Positions 50,019-59,122 of a stretch of DNA of 64,000 bases are shown piece by piece. The notes under the pieces are model-generated. The model was not told where the DNA came from and did no database searches. It worked only from the letters and a program-made list of their open reading frames with translations. Source of the stretch: Clostridiales bacterium mt11 (GTDB lineage Bacteria > Bacillota > Clostridia > Tissierellales > Tepidimicrobiaceae). How positions within the stretch are numbered: position 1 is the stretch's first letter; each line of letters starts with the position of its first letter. Location: the NCBI GenBank assembly GCA_001282665.1, contig LN874947.1:694538-758537 (forward strand), in the 5' to 3' direction. A program made the translations under genes and the position numbers.

Positions 50019-51506
50019 TTAACCCTTTAAATAGTTTTCTTCTACATAGTTTATTCTATTCAATATATTTTGTTTCCCTAGTATATATATTATATTCACA
50101 AGCTCAGGTCCATGATTATTCCCAGTTAAAGCTATCCTTACAGGCATAAACAAGTTTTTGCCTTTTATTCCTGTACTTTTTTGTATCTTTTTCATAATTC
50201 CTTTAGAAAACTCTTCATCGACTTTCTCAACTTGATTTAATTCTTCTTTAAAAGCATTTAATAAAATAGGTACTTGTTCTCCTTTTAACATAGCCAACGC
50301 TTCATCGTTCTCAGGTTTTACTTCATTATTAAAGAAAACCTCTACCTTGTCTACTATTTCGGAAAGATAGGATAAGCTTTCTTCAACGGTTTTAACCATG
50401 ATTTTAATCCAATCATATCTCTTCTCTACAGTTTCATCATCTATAAGTCCAGCTTCCTTTAAATAGGGTATGGAAAGCTCTGTAAGCTTATCTATATCAT
50501 AATCTCTTATATGATGTCCATTTACCCAGTCTAATTTATCTTTATCAAATATGCCCCCAGTTTTTGACACCCTTTCAAAAGAAAACTTTTCTATCAAATC
50601 TTTCATGGAAAGTATTTCTTCGTTGTCCTCTGGACTCCAACCTACTAATGCTAAATAGTTAACTAATCCTTCTGGAAGATATCCTTTTTTTCTAAAATCC
50701 TCTACAGAAACATCCCCTTGACGTTTGCTTAACTTTTTCCTTTCCTTATTAAGAACTGTAGGTAGATGTACATAAGTTGGCTTTTCCCAACCAAATACTT
50801 CATATAAGTATATATGTTTTGGAGTGGAAGGTAACCATTCTTCTCCTCTTACGATATGGGTTATATTCATTAGATGATCGTCAACTACTACTGCCATATG
50901 ATAAGTAGGGTATCCATCAGATTTCAATAATACCTGATCATCTATATCCTCTGTATTGATGGTTATATCCCCTCGCACTATATCATGGAATTTAATATCC
51001 TTATTATGAGGTAATTTAAGTCTTACTACATATTCTTCTCCATTGGCTATTCTTTCTCTAGCTTCTTCTAAACTCAAACTCCTGCACAATCCATCATATT
51101 TAGGAATAAGCCCCTTTATCTTTTGCTCTTCTCTAACGCTATCTAATCTCTCTTTCGAGCAGAAACAATAATAAGCATGACCATTTTCAATTAACTCATC
51201 TACATATTTTTTATAGATATCCAATCTTTCTGATTGAATATAAGGACCATATTCTCCCTTTTGAACTATCTTACCATCTTCTATAAATACACCTTCATCA
51301 TATTCAATCCCTGCCCAATGTAAAGATTCTATTAAATTTTCTATAGCACCTTCTACATATCTAGTCCTATCGGTGTCTTCAATTCTCAATATAAAATCAC
51401 CATCATTATGCCTTGCAAATAAATAATTATATAAAGCAGTCCTAATAGATCCTATATGTATAAAACCTGTTGGACTGGGTGCAAATCTTACTCTTACTCG
51501 TTCCAA
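50019..51506 (-). CDS. gltX: Glutamyl-tRNA synthetase
   Basis: Class I synthetase. VRVRFAPSPTGFIHIGSIRT holds the HIGH-type motif, followed by ILRIEDTDRTRY. HVLP-type elements and the KLSKRQGDVSVEDF loop (KMSKS equivalent) are present. A cysteine cluster CFCSKERL with CR downstream suggests a zinc-binding stem-contact fold. The frame opens at an ATG (51524), but the ribosome binding site GGAGGAGG lies inside that extension. The TTG at 51506, 7 bases after the site, is the better start (495 residues). In most Clostridia this enzyme also mischarges tRNA-Gln; gatCAB is not in the window. Confidence 0.94.
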   Translation of the reverse strand: MERVRVRFAPSPTGFIHIGSIRTALYNYLFARHNDGDFILRIEDTDRTRYVEGAIENLIESLHWAGIEYDEGVFIEDGKIVQKGEYGPYIQSERLDIYKKYVDELIENGHAYYCFCSKERLDSVREEQKIKGLIPKYDGLCRSLSLEEARERIANGEEYVVRLKLPHNKDIKFHDIVRGDITINTEDIDDQVLLKSDGYPTYHMAVVVDDHLMNITHIVRGEEWLPSTPKHIYLYEVFGWEKPTYVHLPTVLNKERKKLSKRQGDVSVEDFRKKGYLPEGLVNYLALVGWSPEDNEEILSMKDLIEKFSFERVSKTGGIFDKDKLDWVNGHHIRDYDIDKLTELSIPYLKEAGLIDDETVEKRYDWIKIMVKTVEESLSYLSEIVDKVEVFFNNEVKPENDEALAMLKGEQVPILLNAFKEELNQVEKVDEEFSKGIMKKIQKSTGIKGKNLFMPVRIALTGNNHGPELVNIIYILGKQNILNRINYVEENYLKG

Positions 51507-51539
51507 AATACTGCCTCCTCCCATTTTAGTTACTTATAT

Positions 51540-51568
51540 ATTATATACTAGGATATTTTAAGTGTAAA
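51540..51568 (-). promoter_or_regulatory. Promoter of gltX
   Basis: On the minus strand TTTACA (51563-51568) and TATAAT (51540-51545) are 17 bases apart. Confidence 0.8.
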
Positions 51569-51582
51569 CATTTCCTAAATTT

Positions 51583-52440
51583 TTATCCAAACAATCTGTT
51601 AAAGAACCTAGTTATAGAATCTAATATCCTTTCCAATATCGATCTAATCTCTATGTTTTGTTCTGTTATCTTGTCAATCTTACCAGATATATCTTTTAAT
51701 TGGCCTTTTATTTGATCTATATCCAAATTTAATTTGGATATATTCTTCATAAGTGCAACTATTTGATTCATCTGTTCCTTCGTTAATTCAATTCCTAATT
51801 CATCTGACATTTCCTCTGCAACCTTTTTTATAGAGCCTTTGCTTTTTATGTCATTTTTAACCACATACATCTTTACATTAGTTATAAGCTCTTCTGCTTT
51901 TTCTTGGCCTATTTCATTTCCTAACATGGCCGTTTTAGCAATTTCTTCACTTGCTGTTTCCTTTTCTCTTTTTGTAATCTTTTCTCCTGTAATATCTTCA
52001 AATGCCTTGATTACTCCAGTTAAAGCTGCTGTACCAGATACTTTAACAGGACTTGAAACTATTATTTTGGCATCCTCTATACCTGCAGTAGTTAAAGCAT
52101 TTCTGTACATATCGTTGGTAACCCAAGTAATATTATTGGATTTAACTGTAATGCCTTCCCCTTTGGGAAGTTTCTCTACATAGACAGAAGATATAGCTCT
52201 AGTACCAAGAAGCTTTTCATCAACAAACTTTCCTAAGTATTCCCTTTCTTCTTTATTAGTAACCTCTATTATATCTATATTTTCATCGACACCGAAGAAG
52301 TTTAACATTTCTTTTCTCTGCTCTGATGTTAAGTCTTTACCTAACGCTACCACTACATCGCTAACCTCCTGATCGGCAAATGCTATAGATGAAAAAATAA
52401 ATATACCAATTAATATGAAAGATATAATTTTCTTTTTCAT
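51583..52440 (-). CDS. Secreted DUF1002 (YpuA-like) protein
   Basis: An exported protein of 285 residues. The signal peptide is KKKIISFILIGIFIFSSIAF with a cleavage site near ADQE. The mature part shows the DUF1002 pattern: VVVALGKDLTSEQRKEMLNF, SSVYVEKLPKGEGITV, NITWVTNDMYRNALTTAGIE and VSGTAALTGVIKAFEDITGE. The C-terminal third is helical with heptad-like spacing. Relatives such as YpuA are conserved in Firmicutes, but their function is not established. It is divergent from the broken LiaF-like gene. Confidence 0.8.
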   Translation of the reverse strand: MKKKIISFILIGIFIFSSIAFADQEVSDVVVALGKDLTSEQRKEMLNFFGVDENIDIIEVTNKEEREYLGKFVDEKLLGTRAISSVYVEKLPKGEGITVKSNNITWVTNDMYRNALTTAGIEDAKIIVSSPVKVSGTAALTGVIKAFEDITGEKITKREKETASEEIAKTAMLGNEIGQEKAEELITNVKMYVVKNDIKSKGSIKKVAEEMSDELGIELTKEQMNQIVALMKNISKLNLDIDQIKGQLKDISGKIDKITEQNIEIRSILERILDSITRFFNRLFG

Positions 52441-52611
52441 TCTTTTCCCCCCAATTTAAAAAATTGTTCTTTTAGATAGGATACCTTATTAATTTAAATA
52501 TTACAAGTTTGTTAGAACTTTATACCATTTTAGTCATATATAAGCTATAATTATATTAATATAGACTATATATAATATCGGTATAAAAATAATAAAGAAA
52601 GGAGCTCTCAA

Positions 52612-53308
52612 ATGGCAACTAGTATAATAACAGGACTTATTTTAATATTTATAGGAGTAGGCTTCTTGCTGGAGAGGACCATAGGTTTTAACTTCAACTT
52701 CTATCTTAAAAGTTATTGGCCTTCTGTCCTTATAATAATCGGTTTAGTTAAACTTTTTGACAAAAGGTCCTCTAAAATAGGAAATATATTTTTAATTATC
52801 ATCGGTGGACTTTTACAAGCTGATTATTTAGATTTAATAAAGTTTAACGTGTGGACCATATTCTGGCCTATTGTTCTTATAATCTCTGGATTAAGTATCT
52901 TGATATCCAGAAGAAATAGCTATAAAGATGATGATTACAACTATAAAAAAAATATAATTCTCTAAGCTTAAGCGAAGAAGATTATATTAGAGAAACCACT
53001 ATATTAGCTGGCTTATCTACGAAAAACCAGTCAAAAAACTTTAAAGGCGGCAACGCTACCGCTATTTTAGGCGGGATAGATTTGGATTTAAGAGGAGCAA
53101 CTATTGAAGCAAAAAAAGCTTACTTGGAATTAAACGTTTTATTGGAAGGAATAGATATTTTGGTTCCAACTCATTGGAGAGTAAAGATGACAGGAGTACC
53201 TATCCTTAGGTGCTTAGGAAAATGAATCTACTTTTAATGATGATCCAGAGGCTCCCGTTTTAAAGATTAAGCGTTTTGTAGCTTTAGGAGGAATAGACGT
53301 TAAATTAG
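52612..53308 (+). pseudogene. LiaF-like membrane protein, broken by frameshifts
   Basis: The first frame (52612-52965) gives 117 residues with several membrane helices typical of the LiaI/LiaF N-terminal module, behind GAAAGGAG. It stops after a run of eight A (52945-52952). Adding one A opens the next frame, which continues SLSEEDYIRETTILAGL, GGNATAILGGIDLDLRGATI and VPTHWRVKMTGVPIL up to a TGA at 53223-53225. These segments match the LiaF C-terminal domain. A second shift leads to NDDPEAPVLKIK and ALGGIDVKL, ending near 53308. At least two lesions are needed to explain this, so it is a pseudogene unless the sequence has errors. Confidence 0.8.
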
Positions 53309-53328
53309 ACTGCCAAGATTGGCAGTCT
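53307..53328. terminator. Terminator between the LiaF-like pseudogene and proS
   Basis: AGACTGCCAA (53307-53316) and TTGGCAGTCT (53319-53328) form a near-perfect palindrome just after the proS stop codon. It is suited to both convergent transcripts. Confidence 0.75.
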
Positions 53329-53333
53329 TATTA

Positions 53334-55058
53334 TTATATCCTCATTCCTTGTCTTTCAAATTCTTCTCTAATTTTATCCATTATTTCATCTGTCGATATT
53401 TCAATTTTTTCATCTTTTTCTCTTATAGAATATTCAACAATATTCTCACTTGCTTTCTTACCTACAGTAACTCTTATAGGTATTCCTATTAAATCCCTAT
53501 CGTTAAATTTAACTCCAGCTCTTTCCTTTCTATCATCTATTAGGACTTCTAAACCTTTATCGGATAGTTCTTTATATATCTTTTCTCCTAGTCCACTTTG
53601 CTCTTCATTCTTCATATTAACTACGGTGATTATCACATGGTATGGTGCTACTACTAATGGCCATATGATCCCATCATCATCATGATACTGTTCTACTATA
53701 GCCGACATAGACCTAGATACTCCTACACCATAGGAACCCATCACAATAGGCTTTTCTTTACCATTTTCATCTAGATAATTAGCATTTAAACTATCACTAT
53801 ATTTGGTTCCAAGCTGGAATATGTTTCCTACTTCAATACCTCTATCCATATTTAATGGCTTCCCACATTTTGGACAAATATCTCCTTTTTCCACAAGAAG
53901 TAAATCTTCCACTACTTCTCCAGTAAAGTCTCTGCCATAACTTACATTTTTGAAATGATAATCCGTTTTGTTTCCACCTACTATTAAGTTTTTCATCTTG
54001 GTAATCCTTGAATCCACTAAAACCCTTACATCTCCTATAAGACCTATAGGTCCTGTAAAGCCTTTATTGGCACCAGTAATCTGTATGATAGTTTCTTCAT
54101 CTGCCATCTCTAATTCATGTTCAGGCACTTTCAAATAATTGCATAGTTTAGTTTCGTTTAATTCCCTATCTCCTGGCACTATTATCACTACAGGTTCTCC
54201 AGAGGCTTTATATATTAAAGCCTTACCAAAGTTACTCTTTTCAATGTTGAAGAAATCTACTAATTCATCAATGGTTTTAGTTTCAGGTGTATATACCTTC
54301 TCTATATCCTTCATTTCTTCATCTGATTGTTTAATATTATAAATTACTTTTGCTTTTTCGTCTGTAGCTGCATAATCACAGCTGTCACAGTAAGCAACTA
54401 AGCTCTCTCCTATATCTGACATTGCCATAAATTCATGGGAATTGCTTCCTCCCATAGCTCCAGAATCTCCTTGTACTACTTTATATTTTAATTTCAATCT
54501 TGTAAATATCTTCTCATAGGCTTCCCACATCTCTCTATAGGAATTTCTCATTCCTTCTTCGTCCTTATCAAAACTATATGCATCCTTCATGATAAATTCT
54601 CTAGATCTAATCAAACCAAACCTTGGTCTTTTTTCATCCCTATATTTAGTTTGAATTTGATACAAATTTAATGGAAGCTGTTTATAAGATTTAACCTCAT
54701 CTTTTATCAAAGATGTAAAATATTCTTCGTGAGTTGGCCCAAGACAAAATTCTCTGCTATTTCTATCCATCAATTTGAACATTTCAGGTCCAAAGTTTTC
54801 CCACCTCTTACTAGCTTCCCATAATTCCTTTGGCTGAATTGCAGACATCAATAGCTCTTGAGAGCCTGCATTATCCATTTCCTCTCTTACGATATCCTCT
54901 ATTTTCCTAATTACCCTATAACCAAGAGGTAGATAGGAATATACTCCTGATACAAGTTTACGCATCATTCCAGCTCTTAAGAGAAGCTTATGACTTGGAA
55001 TTTCTGCCTCTGATGGTACTTCTCTTAAGGTTGGCATATACAACTTTGACATTCTCAT
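53334..55058 (-). CDS. proS: Prolyl-tRNA synthetase, bacterial type with editing domain
   Basis: Class II synthetase of 574 residues. Motif 1 lies in GVYSYLPLGYRVIRKIEDIV, motif 2 in KYRDEKRPRFGLIRSREFIM and motif 3 in GSYGVGVSRSMSAIVEQYHD. The 180-residue INS editing domain, which clears Ala-tRNAPro, lies between motifs 2 and 3 (KALIYKASGEPVVIIVPGDR is within it). The anticodon-binding domain closes the protein. It is expressed alone behind a T-box leader. Confidence 0.96.
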   Translation of the reverse strand: MRMSKLYMPTLREVPSEAEIPSHKLLLRAGMMRKLVSGVYSYLPLGYRVIRKIEDIVREEMDNAGSQELLMSAIQPKELWEASKRWENFGPEMFKLMDRNSREFCLGPTHEEYFTSLIKDEVKSYKQLPLNLYQIQTKYRDEKRPRFGLIRSREFIMKDAYSFDKDEEGMRNSYREMWEAYEKIFTRLKLKYKVVQGDSGAMGGSNSHEFMAMSDIGESLVAYCDSCDYAATDEKAKVIYNIKQSDEEMKDIEKVYTPETKTIDELVDFFNIEKSNFGKALIYKASGEPVVIIVPGDRELNETKLCNYLKVPEHELEMADEETIIQITGANKGFTGPIGLIGDVRVLVDSRITKMKNLIVGGNKTDYHFKNVSYGRDFTGEVVEDLLLVEKGDICPKCGKPLNMDRGIEVGNIFQLGTKYSDSLNANYLDENGKEKPIVMGSYGVGVSRSMSAIVEQYHDDDGIIWPLVVAPYHVIITVVNMKNEEQSGLGEKIYKELSDKGLEVLIDDRKERAGVKFNDRDLIGIPIRVTVGKKASENIVEYSIREKDEKIEISTDEIMDKIREEFERQGMRI

Positions 55059-55146
55059 TTTTATTCCCTCCTCTAATATCTATCAATAATACAAATTACA
55101 TTTTTCATAACAATACATTGACTCTCTATTAAGTCTTTAATAAAAT

Positions 55147-55381
55147 AAAAAAACCTTCCATCTCCAATAGAGACGAAAGGCTAAATCCGCGGTACCACTC
55201 TAATAGACTTATATAAGTCCACTCAAGGTTTTAACGCAACCAACGTTTAAGCATACTTATTTCAACCTAAAAGCTCTAGGACGGGTTAGGCATAAAGTGG
55301 GTCAGAAATCTTTCACCAATTGATTTCCTCTCTAAGACCATTAACGCTTACTATTTCCTATCACAGCTATATATTTAATTA
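55147..55381 (-). promoter_or_regulatory. T-box leader for proS
   Basis: The T-box core AGAGTGGTACCGCGG lies on the minus strand at about 55187-55201. The terminator pairs CCTTCCATCTCC (55154-55165) with GAGACGAAAGG (about 55170-55180) and ends in seven T. In the stem I region the sequence ATGCCTAACC offers CCT as the likely Pro specifier, by analogy with the position of TGC in the cysS leader. This leader accounts for the 365-base gap between ispF and proS. Confidence 0.92.
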
Positions 55382-55387
55382 TAGTAT

Positions 55388-55416
55388 ATAATACTAGAAA
55401 CTCTACAAATTGTCAA
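55388..55416 (-). promoter_or_regulatory. Promoter of the proS T-box transcript
   Basis: On the minus strand TTGACA (55411-55416) and TATTAT (55388-55393) are 17 bases apart, directly after the ispF stop. Confidence 0.88.
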
Positions 55417-55423
55417 ATATTTT

Positions 55424-55918
55424 TTATGACAAAATCTCTGTCCTTGTATCAGAAACCAATAAACAAGCACTATGAGCTGCAATACCTTCTTCTCTTCCTT
55501 CAAACCCCAACTTCTCCGTTGTAGTGGCTTTAATATTTATATTTGAAATAGATGTATTTAGAACTTTAGATATTTCCATTTTCATATCTTCTATGTAAGG
55601 AGCAAGTTTTGGTCTTTGCGCTACAATGATGGTATCAATGTTTCCTATTCTATATTTGGATTCTAGCATTATATTATATACCTTTTCTAGTAGTATAAGG
55701 CTAGAAATATTCTTATATTGATTATCCGTATCTGGAAAATGTTTACCAATATCCCCCAGCCCTAAGGCTCCTAATATGCTATCCATAATAGCATGTATTA
55801 ATACATCCGCATCAGAATGACCTAAAAGTCCTCTCTCAAAGGGTATCTCTACTCCTCCAATTATCAGTTTCCTTCCCTCTACCAAACTATGAACATCATA
55901 ACCTATACCTATTCTCAT
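55424..55918 (-). CDS. ispF: 2-C-methyl-D-erythritol 2,4-cyclodiphosphate synthase
   Basis: Fifth step of the MEP isoprenoid pathway: forms the cyclic diphosphate with release of CMP. The metal-binding motif is IGYDVHSLVEGRKLIIGGVE (Asp and His of DVH) with GLLGHSDADVLIHAI. It ends with a KATTTEKLGFEGREEGI segment. The longer frame to 55951 would overlap ispD; the ATG at 55918 gives MRIGIGYDVH and 164 residues. It follows ispD by 13 bases. Confidence 0.94.
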   Translation of the reverse strand: MRIGIGYDVHSLVEGRKLIIGGVEIPFERGLLGHSDADVLIHAIMDSILGALGLGDIGKHFPDTDNQYKNISSLILLEKVYNIMLESKYRIGNIDTIIVAQRPKLAPYIEDMKMEISKVLNTSISNINIKATTTEKLGFEGREEGIAAHSACLLVSDTRTEILS

Positions 55919-55931
55919 CTTCTCTTCACCC

Positions 55932-56672
55932 TTATCTACATTGAAATGCAAACTCCCTTCTCCTAAAGATTAAATCCTTATCCTTTAAAATGGATTCTGC
56001 TATAATCAAATCCTCTGGAGTGGTTATCTTTATATTATCATAACTGCCTGATATCATCTTAACATCTATACCTAATCTTTCAACAAGAACACTATCATCT
56101 GTGCCAACAAATCCATCTTCCATAGCCTTCATATAGCCCTTCATAATAATATCCTTCTTAAAGCATTGAGGCGTTTGAGCTGCCCATAAAACATCCCTTT
56201 TAGGAGTATTATCTATACTATTATCATCTCCAACTACCTTTATTGTATCTTTTACTGGAACTCCAACTACACAGGCATCATGCTTTACCGCACCCTCTAT
56301 GCCATCTATAATGTTTTCAACCTTTATAAAAGGTCTTGCTCCATCATGAGATACTACTATACTGCACCTTTCATCTAAAGCAAGTATCCCATTATATACT
56401 GAATCCTGTCTTTCCTTTCCACCTCTTACAATCTTGGATACCTTATTAAATCTATATCTTTTAACTATTTCCTTCCTGCAATAATCAATTTCATCTTCCT
56501 TCGCAACTACTATTATTTCATCTATATATTTGCATTTTTCAAATTTATCTATAGTGTGAGCAAGAATAGGCTTATTGTTTATATAGATAAATTGTTTATT
56601 TACCTTACTGCCCATCCTATTACTCATTCCAGCTGCTGCAATTATAACTGAAACAAAGTGGTTTTTATACAT
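55932..56672 (-). CDS. ispD: 2-C-methyl-D-erythritol 4-phosphate cytidylyltransferase
   Basis: Third step of the MEP pathway: couples CTP to MEP. Nucleotide-binding IIAAAGMSNRMGSKVNKQFI, IVVSHDGARPFI, and WAAQTPQCFKKDII are all diagnostic. It has 246 residues, slightly longer than the usual 230 owing to a C-terminal extension (FRRREFAFQCR). Paired with ispF, as in many bacteria. Neither ispE nor dxs is in the window. Confidence 0.94.
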   Translation of the reverse strand: MYKNHFVSVIIAAAGMSNRMGSKVNKQFIYINNKPILAHTIDKFEKCKYIDEIIVVAKEDEIDYCRKEIVKRYRFNKVSKIVRGGKERQDSVYNGILALDERCSIVVSHDGARPFIKVENIIDGIEGAVKHDACVVGVPVKDTIKVVGDDNSIDNTPKRDVLWAAQTPQCFKKDIIMKGYMKAMEDGFVGTDDSVLVERLGIDVKMISGSYDNIKITTPEDLIIAESILKDKDLIFRRREFAFQCR

Positions 56673-56779
56673 TTAATTCACCTCTCACATATTATAGCAT
56701 ATATGACTTTAATATAAAATAATTTACAGCTTTATAGTACCCAAAAAAGGCAAAAATATAAGGGCCAAATAAATTGACC

Positions 56780-57877
56780 CTAAACTGCTCTATCGACTAT
56801 AGTCTTAGGTTTGGCAAATATCATTCGACCTGCTGAGGTTTGTAAAACGCTAGTCACCAATACATCTATAGTTTCACCTATATGTTTTTTCCCACTTTCT
56901 ACTACTATCATAGTACCATCATCTAAATAAGCTAATCCTTGCCCTGATTCTTTACCATCTTTTATAACTTGAACTACCATCTCTTCTCCCGGCAACACTA
57001 CAGGTTTAACTGCATTAGCTAATTCATTAATATTCAGTACATCTATGCCCTGTACTTCAGCTACTTTATTCAAGTTGTAATCATTTGTGATTATTTTTCC
57101 TTTTAATAGTTGAGTAAGTTTTAATAGTTTGGAATCTACTTCCTTAACATCATCAAACTTCTTATCGTGAATTATTACCTCAATATCTAGTTCTTTTTGA
57201 ATCTTGTTTAAAATATCCAATCCCCTTCTACCTCTATTTCTCTTAAGTGCATCAGAGGAATCTGCTATATGCTGTAATTCTTCTAAGACAAACTCTGGTA
57301 TGACTAAAGGTCCTTCAATAAATCCTGTCTTACAAATATCTGCTATTCTACCATCAATAATTACGCTAGTATCAAGTATCTTAGGGCAAGACCTACTACT
57401 TGACTTAAACTTATCCTTTCCAGAGCCTTTCTTAAAATTCCCAATAGCATTTGAAAAGTCTTCCTTCTTTCTTGTAGGAACTTTTATACCTAGATATCCA
57501 AATATCACATAGAGGATAATAGATATAACAACTCCTAAGAATGGCATCTCAAGATTATAAAACGGCTGGCTTAATAGATAAGCAATTATTAATCCAACAA
57601 TTAACCCAACAGATCCTAATGCAATTTCATAAGCTGGAACTTTTTGGAGTTCAGTTTCTACAAATTGAACCACCTTTCTTCCACCTTTTATAATCTTTGG
57701 AGATAATAAGAAAAATATAATTCCACAAATTAAACTTACACCTAAATAGACTGCAACACCTAATAAACCTTTGTTTGATATGGTTATTACTTCCAGAGCT
57801 TTTAGACCTGCAACTATGCCATAACCAATTAATAAACCCACTAAGCTAATTATACCTTGTATGATTTTATCAATCAT
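56780..57877 (-). CDS. Membrane-anchored PIN-TRAM domain protein (YacL-like)
   Basis: Predicted ribonuclease fold at the membrane. Four hydrophobic helices span about residues 5-125. A PIN domain follows, with acidic residues in ILDTSVIIDGRIADICK, PEFVLEELQHIADSSDALKR and KIITNDYNLNKVAEVQG. A TRAM RNA-binding domain closes it (VVQVIKDGKESGQGLAYLDD). The frame extends to 57976, but that overlaps carD. The ATG at 57877 behind GGGAGGTG gives 365 residues. Family members neighbour carD and ispD in Firmicutes; the function is poorly known. Confidence 0.88.
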   Translation of the reverse strand: MIDKIIQGIISLVGLLIGYGIVAGLKALEVITISNKGLLGVAVYLGVSLICGIIFFLLSPKIIKGGRKVVQFVETELQKVPAYEIALGSVGLIVGLIIAYLLSQPFYNLEMPFLGVVISIILYVIFGYLGIKVPTRKKEDFSNAIGNFKKGSGKDKFKSSSRSCPKILDTSVIIDGRIADICKTGFIEGPLVIPEFVLEELQHIADSSDALKRNRGRRGLDILNKIQKELDIEVIIHDKKFDDVKEVDSKLLKLTQLLKGKIITNDYNLNKVAEVQGIDVLNINELANAVKPVVLPGEEMVVQVIKDGKESGQGLAYLDDGTMIVVESGKKHIGETIDVLVTSVLQTSAGRMIFAKPKTIVDRAV

Positions 57878-57950
57878 CAATTCACCTCCCATAATATATT
57901 TATTACCATTAAAACAAATTATATAACCAAAATTTAATTTAAAATTAAAT

Positions 57951-58433
57951 TTAAGCAAAATTGACTGCTTCATCAATAAGCTTTTCCGTTTCCTCCTGAT
58001 TTTTATCAGCTACCAATACAATTTCGCTAATAAGCATTTGTTTAGCACTATTTAACATTTTTCTTTCACCTGTAGAAAGACCTTTTTCAGCATCCCTTAA
58101 CATTAAATTCCTAACTACAGAGGCAATTTCAAATATATCTCCAGATTTAATCTTTTCCATATTTATTCTATAACGTCTATTCCAATTTTGAGGCATCTTC
58201 GTTTTATCACCTTGTAGTATCGTCATTACTTTAGCCATATCATCGTCATCTATTATCTCTCTAATTCCAATTTCTTCAACATTATCTACAGGTATCATTA
58301 CTTTCATATCACCTATAGGCATTCTCATTATATAATATTTTCTTTTTTCACCTAAAATTTCTCGTTCTTCAATTTCTTCTATTATCCCAGCTCCATGCAT
58401 AGGATAAACAACTTTATCTCCGATATTAAACAT
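57951..58433 (-). CDS. CarD-family transcriptional regulator
   Basis: RNA polymerase-binding protein of 160 residues. The N-terminal Tudor-like domain FNIGDKVVYPMHGAGIIEEI contacts the polymerase beta subunit. The helical C-terminal domain (LMLRDAEKGLSTGERKMLNS) binds DNA at the upstream edge of the open complex. Related CarD/CdnL proteins stabilise rRNA and housekeeping promoters. It has its own promoter and is divergent from the small gene at 58649. The downstream PIN-TRAM gene may be co-transcribed. Confidence 0.92.
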   Translation of the reverse strand: MFNIGDKVVYPMHGAGIIEEIEEREILGEKRKYYIMRMPIGDMKVMIPVDNVEEIGIREIIDDDDMAKVMTILQGDKTKMPQNWNRRYRINMEKIKSGDIFEIASVVRNLMLRDAEKGLSTGERKMLNSAKQMLISEIVLVADKNQEETEKLIDEAVNFA

Positions 58434-58501
58434 ACGACAACCTCCTATTATACTACTTTACTTTATATTATACAATAATAGGCAAAGGTTGTAAAGATTA
58501 T

Positions 58502-58531
58502 ATTTTACCACACTAATAAATCTCTTGTCAA
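58502..58531 (-). promoter_or_regulatory. Promoter of carD
   Basis: On the minus strand TTGACA (58526-58531) and TAAAAT (58502-58507) are 18 bases apart. Confidence 0.75.
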
Positions 58532-58579
58532 CTCTTAATTAAGGTTTTTTATTTCCAAAAAATATATTGTTAGAAATAT

Positions 58580-58609
58580 TTGACAACAACTTGTCCCTAT
58601 CAGTATAAT
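58580..58609 (+). promoter_or_regulatory. Promoter of the plus-strand gene at 58649
   Basis: TTGACA (58580-58585) and TATAAT (58604-58609) are 18 bases apart. The -35 begins where a longer frame would otherwise start, so it helps decide that translation begins at 58649. Confidence 0.85.
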
Positions 58610-58648
58610 AAAGGCATAACTAATAATCTTTTGACAGGGGTGGACTAT

Positions 58649-59065
58649 ATGGACAGAAACAACTTATGTATTCAAAATGATATATCTTGTGACGATTTTC
58701 AAAGACAAGTAGATGACGTACTTATTAGGCATAAAAGTATCCTTGATATAGTTACAAAATTAGATGAGTATACTTCAAGAATTAATAGAGCAGTAGTCAA
58801 ATCTGTGACTTCTTGTGGTTGCATAAAAATCAATGCTACAAAACAAGATTACAATAAAGACTCTCTAGAAGAAATTAAAAACAACATGGAAAACCATGTA
58901 GAAGGGAATATGTGCCCTGGCTGTAAAGAAATACTCCAAGAAGAAATCGGAGCTTATTTATTCTATTTAGCAGCTTTATGTAATGCTTTAGATATAAATA
59001 TGTCCGATGCATTATTGAAAGAATATAGTAATATGAAAGCTTTAGGAATTTTTAGCCTTAAATAG
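58649..59065 (+). CDS. Conserved clostridial protein of unknown function
   Basis: A soluble, mostly helical protein of 138 residues starting at an ATG behind AGGGGTGG. It begins MDRNNLCIQNDISCDDFQRQ and contains VDDVLIRHKSILDIVTKLDE, a SCGCIKI motif, CPGCKEILQEEIGAYLFYLA, and a Leu-rich end. I recall similar short proteins beside disA and carD in Clostridia, but I know of no assigned role. The CGC and CPGC cysteines could bind a metal, although the pairs are 45 residues apart. It has a strong promoter and a shared terminator with disA. Confidence 0.75.
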   Translation: MDRNNLCIQNDISCDDFQRQVDDVLIRHKSILDIVTKLDEYTSRINRAVVKSVTSCGCIKINATKQDYNKDSLEEIKNNMENHVEGNMCPGCKEILQEEIGAYLFYLAALCNALDINMSDALLKEYSNMKALGIFSLK

Positions 59066-59093
59066 TATTAAATTTAATATATTATTAAATACG

Positions 59094-59122
59094 AAAAGGC
59101 TAAGGAATTTTCTTAGCCTTTT
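59094..59122. terminator. Bidirectional terminator, 58649 gene and disA
   Basis: AAAAGGCTAAG (59094-59104) pairs with CTTAGCCTTTT (59112-59122). The stem includes the disA stop codon, and both ends carry A/T runs. Confidence 0.88.

Noticed and set aside
58580..58648. 23-residue extension of the plus-strand gene
   Set aside because: Its first codon overlaps the -35 box of the promoter, so it cannot be in the transcript.
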